Origin: CAYWNA01 sp964459305 | GTDB taxonomy: Bacteria > Planctomycetota > Planctomycetia > Pirellulales > Pirellulaceae | Length of the DNA stretch: 8,360 nt | Direction of reading: 5' to 3' | Assembly (NCBI GenBank): GCA_964459305.1 | Contig: CAYWNA010000403.1 | Span: 1-8,360, forward strand | Shown: positions 6,012-8,360 of the stretch, piece by piece | Layout: each line of letters begins with the position of its first letter | Numbering within the stretch: the first letter of the stretch is position 1 | The notes under the pieces: model-generated | Told to the model about the DNA's origin: nothing | Databases searched by the model: none | The model's input: only the letters and a program-made list of their open reading frames with translations | Program-made: the position numbers and the translations under genes

Positions 6012-7214
6012 TCACTTGTCCGCCATAGCCAGTCGTTCGGCAATCGGCGGGTGGTCGTGAAACAGAAACGTCTCCAGGGGATGAGGCTGCGGATCGGCTT
6101 TGTTTAATCGGGCCAGCTTGTTGAATGCCGATCGGTACGGATCGCGCAGGCCCGTGCGCTCCAGCGCGTAGCGGTCGCATTGGCGTTCGAAGTGGCGGCT
6201 GACCGCGTTGCGGAGCGGGCTGGTCACCATTGAAAAAAGTGTTACCAGCAACATCAGAAGCGGCAATGCGTGGACCGGCAGCAGGTCGTACGAGAAGCCA
6301 TCGCCGCACAGCCACCAAACGAGAACCAAATCGCTGATGAAGAAGCTGACGGCACTGAATACCAGGCCGCCTGCGATCAGTTTTGGGATGTGACGATAGA
6401 CCTGGTGGCCAATCTCGTGGGCCAGCACGACTTCGATTTCGTCGGGCGTGAAGCCCTCCAGTAACGTATCGCCCAGAATCACGCGGCGTGTTCGTCCCAG
6501 GCCCGCCAGCATCGCGTTCGCCTTGACCGTCTCGGCGCTCAGCTTCATGCGGTAGACGCCTTCGATCTTCAGTGACGTGCCGGCGGCCAATTGCTGAAAT
6601 CGCCCAACCAGTTCGCCGTCGTCCAGTCGCTCGATCTTGTAGAACAACGGGAGGATCAACACCGGCGCCAACTGGCCCAACACGACGCTGACCACAAACG
6701 AGGCGCCGGCCGCAGCCAGCCACCAATACGGTCCGGCGAGCCAGATCAGCCAGAACAGCCCTTCGATCATTAGCAGCCCAAATACGAGCATCAGCACATT
6801 CTTCAGCAGATCGCGCCGTAACCAGCGAAACAGCGTCTGACGGCTCAAGCCGTATTTGTGCTCCAGCGAGAACCCGGCATACAGGGCTAGCGGAAACGAA
6901 ACCACATACTGGACGGCGGCTAGGACCAGGAAGAACGCGCCCAGTCGGAGCCACGGGGTCTCCAGCGACAACGATGATTCCAGCCAAGAATCCAGCGGCT
7001 TGGCAAAAAGAAACGTGACGACGGATAACAGTGTCACGTCGAGCGCCATGTCGGCCAAATGACAATAGACTTTCTGACGGCCGTAGGCTCTTGATTCGGC
7101 CAATTGTTCCGCCAGCGGTTCGGATGTGGTATCGACACGGGACGTGCCGTCACATTGGGACGGTTCTCCTGGCGTCTGCTCGCCGGCCGAAGTTGGTGAT
7201 TCGTTGTTCGTCAT
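6012..7214 (-). CDS. M48 family (Ste24/CAAX-protease-like) membrane metalloprotease
   Basis: This is a 400-residue zinc endopeptidase of the inner membrane. After a hydrophilic N-terminal tail (1-45) come about four transmembrane helices (roughly 52-71, 88-113, 139-160 and 163-190), matching the M48 N-terminal domain. The catalytic helix HEIGH (266-270) provides two zinc ligands and Glu267. The third ligand should be Glu343 in HFERQCDRYAL, with the conserved Asp347. Two more helices (about 279-302 and 312-332) separate these motifs, as in Ste24. KANAMLAGLG (231-240), RRVILGDTLL (243-252) and the ending HDHPPIAERL (386-395) are also family marks. Bacterial members are thought to act in membrane-protein quality control, and prenylated substrates are not expected. 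It reads alone, divergent from the DNPH1-like gene. A weak promoter candidate is listed separately. The Ala of the usual EADRYA-type motif is Cys346. The call is firm. Confidence 0.93.
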   Translation of the reverse strand: MTNNESPTSAGEQTPGEPSQCDGTSRVDTTSEPLAEQLAESRAYGRQKVYCHLADMALDVTLLSVVTFLFAKPLDSWLESSLSLETPWLRLGAFFLVLAAVQYVVSFPLALYAGFSLEHKYGLSRQTLFRWLRRDLLKNVLMLVFGLLMIEGLFWLIWLAGPYWWLAAAGASFVVSVVLGQLAPVLILPLFYKIERLDDGELVGRFQQLAAGTSLKIEGVYRMKLSAETVKANAMLAGLGRTRRVILGDTLLEGFTPDEIEVVLAHEIGHQVYRHIPKLIAGGLVFSAVSFFISDLVLVWWLCGDGFSYDLLPVHALPLLMLLVTLFSMVTSPLRNAVSRHFERQCDRYALERTGLRDPYRSAFNKLARLNKADPQPHPLETFLFHDHPPIAERLAMADK

Positions 7215-7253
7215 CGTAGTATTCTTGTCGCTCGCTGATGCGGTGGTCCGGAG

Positions 7254-7283
7254 AGTCTAACCTAAGAGGCTGCGAGATCGCAA
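7254..7283 (-). promoter_or_regulatory. Weak candidate promoter for the M48 protease gene
   Basis: Read on the minus strand, TTGCGA (7278-7283; 4 of 6) and TAGACT (7254-7259; 4 of 6) are spaced by 18 bases. Transcription would begin about 33 bases before the ATG at 7214. This is only a by-eye match. No Shine-Dalgarno site is evident before that start codon. Confidence 0.22.
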
Positions 7284-7293
7284 ATGCAAACGG

Positions 7294-7308
7294 CTTGCCG
7301 AAGGCAAG
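7294..7308. repeat. Perfect mini-hairpin CTTGCC-GAA-GGCAAG
   Basis: A 6-bp stem closes a GAA triloop, directly before the larger palindrome. It shares the 9-mer GCCGAAGGC with the hairpin at 5884-5896 and, on the opposite strand, with 7400-7408. This indicates related short palindromic repeats. Confidence 0.5.
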
Positions 7309-7310
7309 TC

Positions 7311-7453
7311 AGCACCCGCTCGCCATTGTCCTCGCATTATCGAGGCGCCCTGTTCGCTTGACGGCTAGCCGAAGGTGTCGGCGAATACGCTACCCCGTCG
7401 CCTTCGGCTTGCCGTTAAGCGCAATACCGCCACAATAATTGTGAGCGGGTGCT
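7311..7453. repeat. Nested palindromic element between divergent genes
   Basis: The outer arms AGCACCCGCTC (7311-7321) and GAGCGGGTGCT (7443-7453) are perfect reverse complements. Inside them, 7355-7375 pairs with 7401-7421 as a 21-bp stem with one T-T mismatch and one G-T wobble, extendable with gaps to a 13-base loop at 7382-7394. The whole 143 bases could form a cruciform or a long RNA stem. No coding frame is convincing here. It may be a MITE- or REP-like repeat, and no target-site duplication is obvious next to the outer arms. It lies in the 307-base gap between the M48 gene and the DNPH1-like gene. Confidence 0.65.
7409..7442 (+). promoter_or_regulatory. Candidate promoter/operator for the DNPH1-like gene
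   Basis: TTGCCG (7409-7414) is followed by AATAAT (7434-7439; 5 of 6 to TATAAT) at a 19-base spacing. The -10 region is embedded in the 11-base palindrome ACAAT-A-ATTGT (7432-7442). It would give a leader of about 75 bases. The -35 box lies inside the inner palindrome arm. Evidence is weak. Confidence 0.22.
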
Positions 7454-7521
7454 TAAGAGAGGCGCTGAGCCCTCATCGCACATGGCGAGTTCAAAAACCA
7501 CCGAGTGAAAGTCGTTGTTAG

Positions 7522-7980
7522 ATGAACGTGTACTTCGCAGGTTCGATCCGCGGCGGGCGAGACGATGCGTCGCTCTATTTGGAACTCATCTCTCATACGC
7601 GGACCTATGGGGACGTCCTCACCGAGCACGTTGGCGACCTCGCGCTTGAACGTGACGGCGAGGTCCAACTGTCGGATGCAGCCATATTTGCGCGGGATCT
7701 CGATTGGCTGGACATAGCCGACGTCATCGTGGCGGAGGTCAGCACGCCATCCCTGGGAGTCGGCTACGAAATCGCGATTGCCGAATCGATGGGCAAGCCC
7801 GTCCTGTGTTTGGTGAAATCCGCCATGGCTGACAGCCTCTCGGCCATGATATCGGGAAATCCACACGTCAAGTTGGCTGAATACGAGACCGTTGACGAAG
7901 CGAAGGCTCGCATCGACGAATTCATACGGGCAGGAGATGATCCGCTCTCTCCTCTTCAGTTCCCGAACACCCTCAGGTAG
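7522..7980 (+). CDS. DNPH1/Rcl-like 2'-deoxynucleoside 5'-phosphate N-hydrolase
   Basis: This 152-residue soluble enzyme is predicted to cleave the N-glycosidic bond of deoxynucleoside monophosphates, giving free base and deoxyribose 5-phosphate. It belongs to the nucleoside 2-deoxyribosyltransferase fold. The resemblance to mammalian DNPH1 (Rcl) is unusually clear: YFAGSIRGGRDD (4-15), VLTEHVGDLAL (32-42), DLDWLDIADVIVAEVSTPS (59-77), LGVGYEIAIA (78-87) and LSAMI (106-110). By alignment from memory to rat Rcl, Tyr4, Asp59, Glu83 (catalytic) and Ser107 match the residues shown there to matter for catalysis and phosphate binding. Length is normal for the family. An in-frame TAG directly precedes the ATG (7519-7521), which fixes the upstream limit, and there is no strong Shine-Dalgarno site. 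A cellular role in sanitising modified nucleotides is plausible but inferred. A general deoxyribosyltransferase is the alternative. Confidence 0.87.
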   Translation: MNVYFAGSIRGGRDDASLYLELISHTRTYGDVLTEHVGDLALERDGEVQLSDAAIFARDLDWLDIADVIVAEVSTPSLGVGYEIAIAESMGKPVLCLVKSAMADSLSAMISGNPHVKLAEYETVDEAKARIDEFIRAGDDPLSPLQFPNTLR

Positions 7981-7991
7981 CGGAGAGAGCG
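7943..7991 (+). terminator. 10-bp inverted repeat straddling the DNPH1-like stop codon
   Basis: CGCTCTCTCC (7943-7952) and GGAGAGAGCG (7982-7991) are perfect reverse complements with a 29-base loop that contains the TAG stop (7978-7980). It could form an mRNA 3' hairpin, but no T-run follows, so a terminator role is uncertain. Confidence 0.35.
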
Positions 7992-8239
7992 TTCCCTCCG
8001 CTTTCCGCCCATGCCGGTCGGCCATCGGCAATGGAAGGCGTCTATGTCCGGTGGGGCGCGTGCGTTACCCAACATCTCGCGCACGATAGCGCACCAACTC
8101 GCCAGCGAGAGCGTCACCCTCCATCGGACGAGTTGCGCGGTCTCGCCCGATTGGGGCGTCCCGACAGCGTTCTAAGGGGTTTCCTCCGGCTGCGTCGCGA
8201 TGCTTATAGTGAAGGTCGACATTCAAGGGAGGGTACGCG
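7981..8239. other. Intergenic region without a recognisable gene
   Basis: These 259 bases separate the DNPH1-like gene from the partial gene at the window end. Open frames on both strands here give Arg- and Pro-rich peptides without domains. TATAGT (8205-8210; 5 of 6 to TATAAT) could be a -10 box for the next gene, but no good -35 box accompanies it. Confidence 0.5.
8227..8232 (+). promoter_or_regulatory. Strong Shine-Dalgarno site GGGAGG
   Basis: GGGAGG sits seven bases before the ATG at 8240 and is the strongest ribosome-binding signal in the window. It supports the partial gene that starts there. Confidence 0.65.
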
Positions 8240-8360
8240 ATGTCAGAAACGGCATCCCGACTGCTGGCGACGTTCGATTCATTGCCGCCACAAGAACAAC
8301 ACGAGCTGATTACCGCCATGCTGCGTCGGAGTGACGAACTTCCGGATACTGTGCTTTCGG
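8240..8360 (+). CDS. Partial small protein, possible antitoxin-like N terminus
   Basis: The first 40 codons are open to the window end: MSETASRLLATFDSLPPQEQ, then HELITAMLRRSDELPDTVLS. The arrangement (short helix, Phe-Asp-Ser/Thr-Leu-Pro, then a Gln/Glu-rich turn and a Leu-Leu-Arg-Arg helix) resembles the starts of short proteins encoded beside RelE- or PIN-type toxins in planctomycetes and cyanobacteria. That comparison is from memory. The very good Shine-Dalgarno site and the composition make it a real gene start. The function cannot be settled because the rest of the gene, and any partner toxin gene downstream, lie outside the window. Confidence 0.7.
   Translation, partial: MSETASRLLATFDSLPPQEQHELITAMLRRSDELPDTVLS

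Noticed and set aside
5905..7065. 386-codon minus-strand frame overlapping the M48 protease
   Set aside because: It is Arg/Gly/Pro-rich with no domain, while the competing frame contains HEIGH and all other Ste24 marks.
7255..7523. Integron attC-like ends: GTCTAAC (7255-7261) and GTTAGAT (7517-7523) directly at the DNPH1-like start
   Set aside because: The spacing of 269 bases is far beyond normal attC lengths, pairing does not continue inward from the ends, and no matching site or GTTRRRY core follows the gene before 8240.
8065..8319. 84-codon minus-strand frame near the window end
   Set aside because: It has no recognisable domain or ribosome-binding site and overlaps antisense the partial plus-strand gene with a strong SD site.
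1..8360. CRISPR array, tRNA or rRNA gene, transposase gene
   Set aside because: No regularly spaced direct repeats with spacers, no cloverleaf or rRNA-like segment, and no transposase motif were seen on either strand.

Overview
The window looks like a chromosomal stretch of a planctomycete, probably from the Pirellulales or a relative. This is inferred from the gene types and the intergenic style, not from a marker gene. The clues are a Tat-exported Gfo/Idh/MocA-type oxidoreductase with the QKP variant motif, a leucine-rich-repeat lipoprotein with a Gly/Ser linker, moderate-to-high GC genes mostly standing alone, and intergenic gaps crowded with palindromic repeats plus an AT-rich TTTCGAATTTC-type repeat.

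Layout. Positions 1-401 are non-coding repeats, then a likely promoter and a good Shine-Dalgarno site for the first gene. An exported oxidoreductase follows (402-1880, +). Positions 1881-2227 hold no gene but at least four hairpins, including a 24-bp inverted repeat ending in eight T residues. A leucine-rich-repeat lipoprotein follows (2228-3553, +). Between it and the next, convergent gene lies a 97-bp element with inverted ends (3584-3680). A two-gene minus-strand operon encodes an ABC-2 exporter: ATPase 4796-5752 and permease 3726-4799, overlapping by ATGA. Positions 5753-6011 hold two copies, one degraded, of a short hairpin repeat. A Ste24-like M48 membrane protease (6012-7214, -) is divergent from a small DNPH1/Rcl-like deoxynucleotide N-hydrolase (7522-7980, +). 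Their shared intergenic region carries a nested palindrome (7311-7453). The window ends in the first 40 codons of a small gene (8240 onward, +) whose start resembles short antitoxin-like proteins.

How the genes work together. Only the ABC pair is clearly one functional unit, an efflux or export system with an unknown substrate. The other genes appear to be independent transcription units: cell-envelope or exported proteins (oxidoreductase, lipoprotein, membrane protease) and one nucleotide-pool enzyme. I see no tRNA, rRNA, CRISPR array, transposase gene or phage gene. I did not find a convincing new multi-gene system. The two most distinctive signals are the palindromic elements in nearly every intergenic gap, two of which share a related arm, and the close bacterial counterpart of eukaryotic DNPH1.
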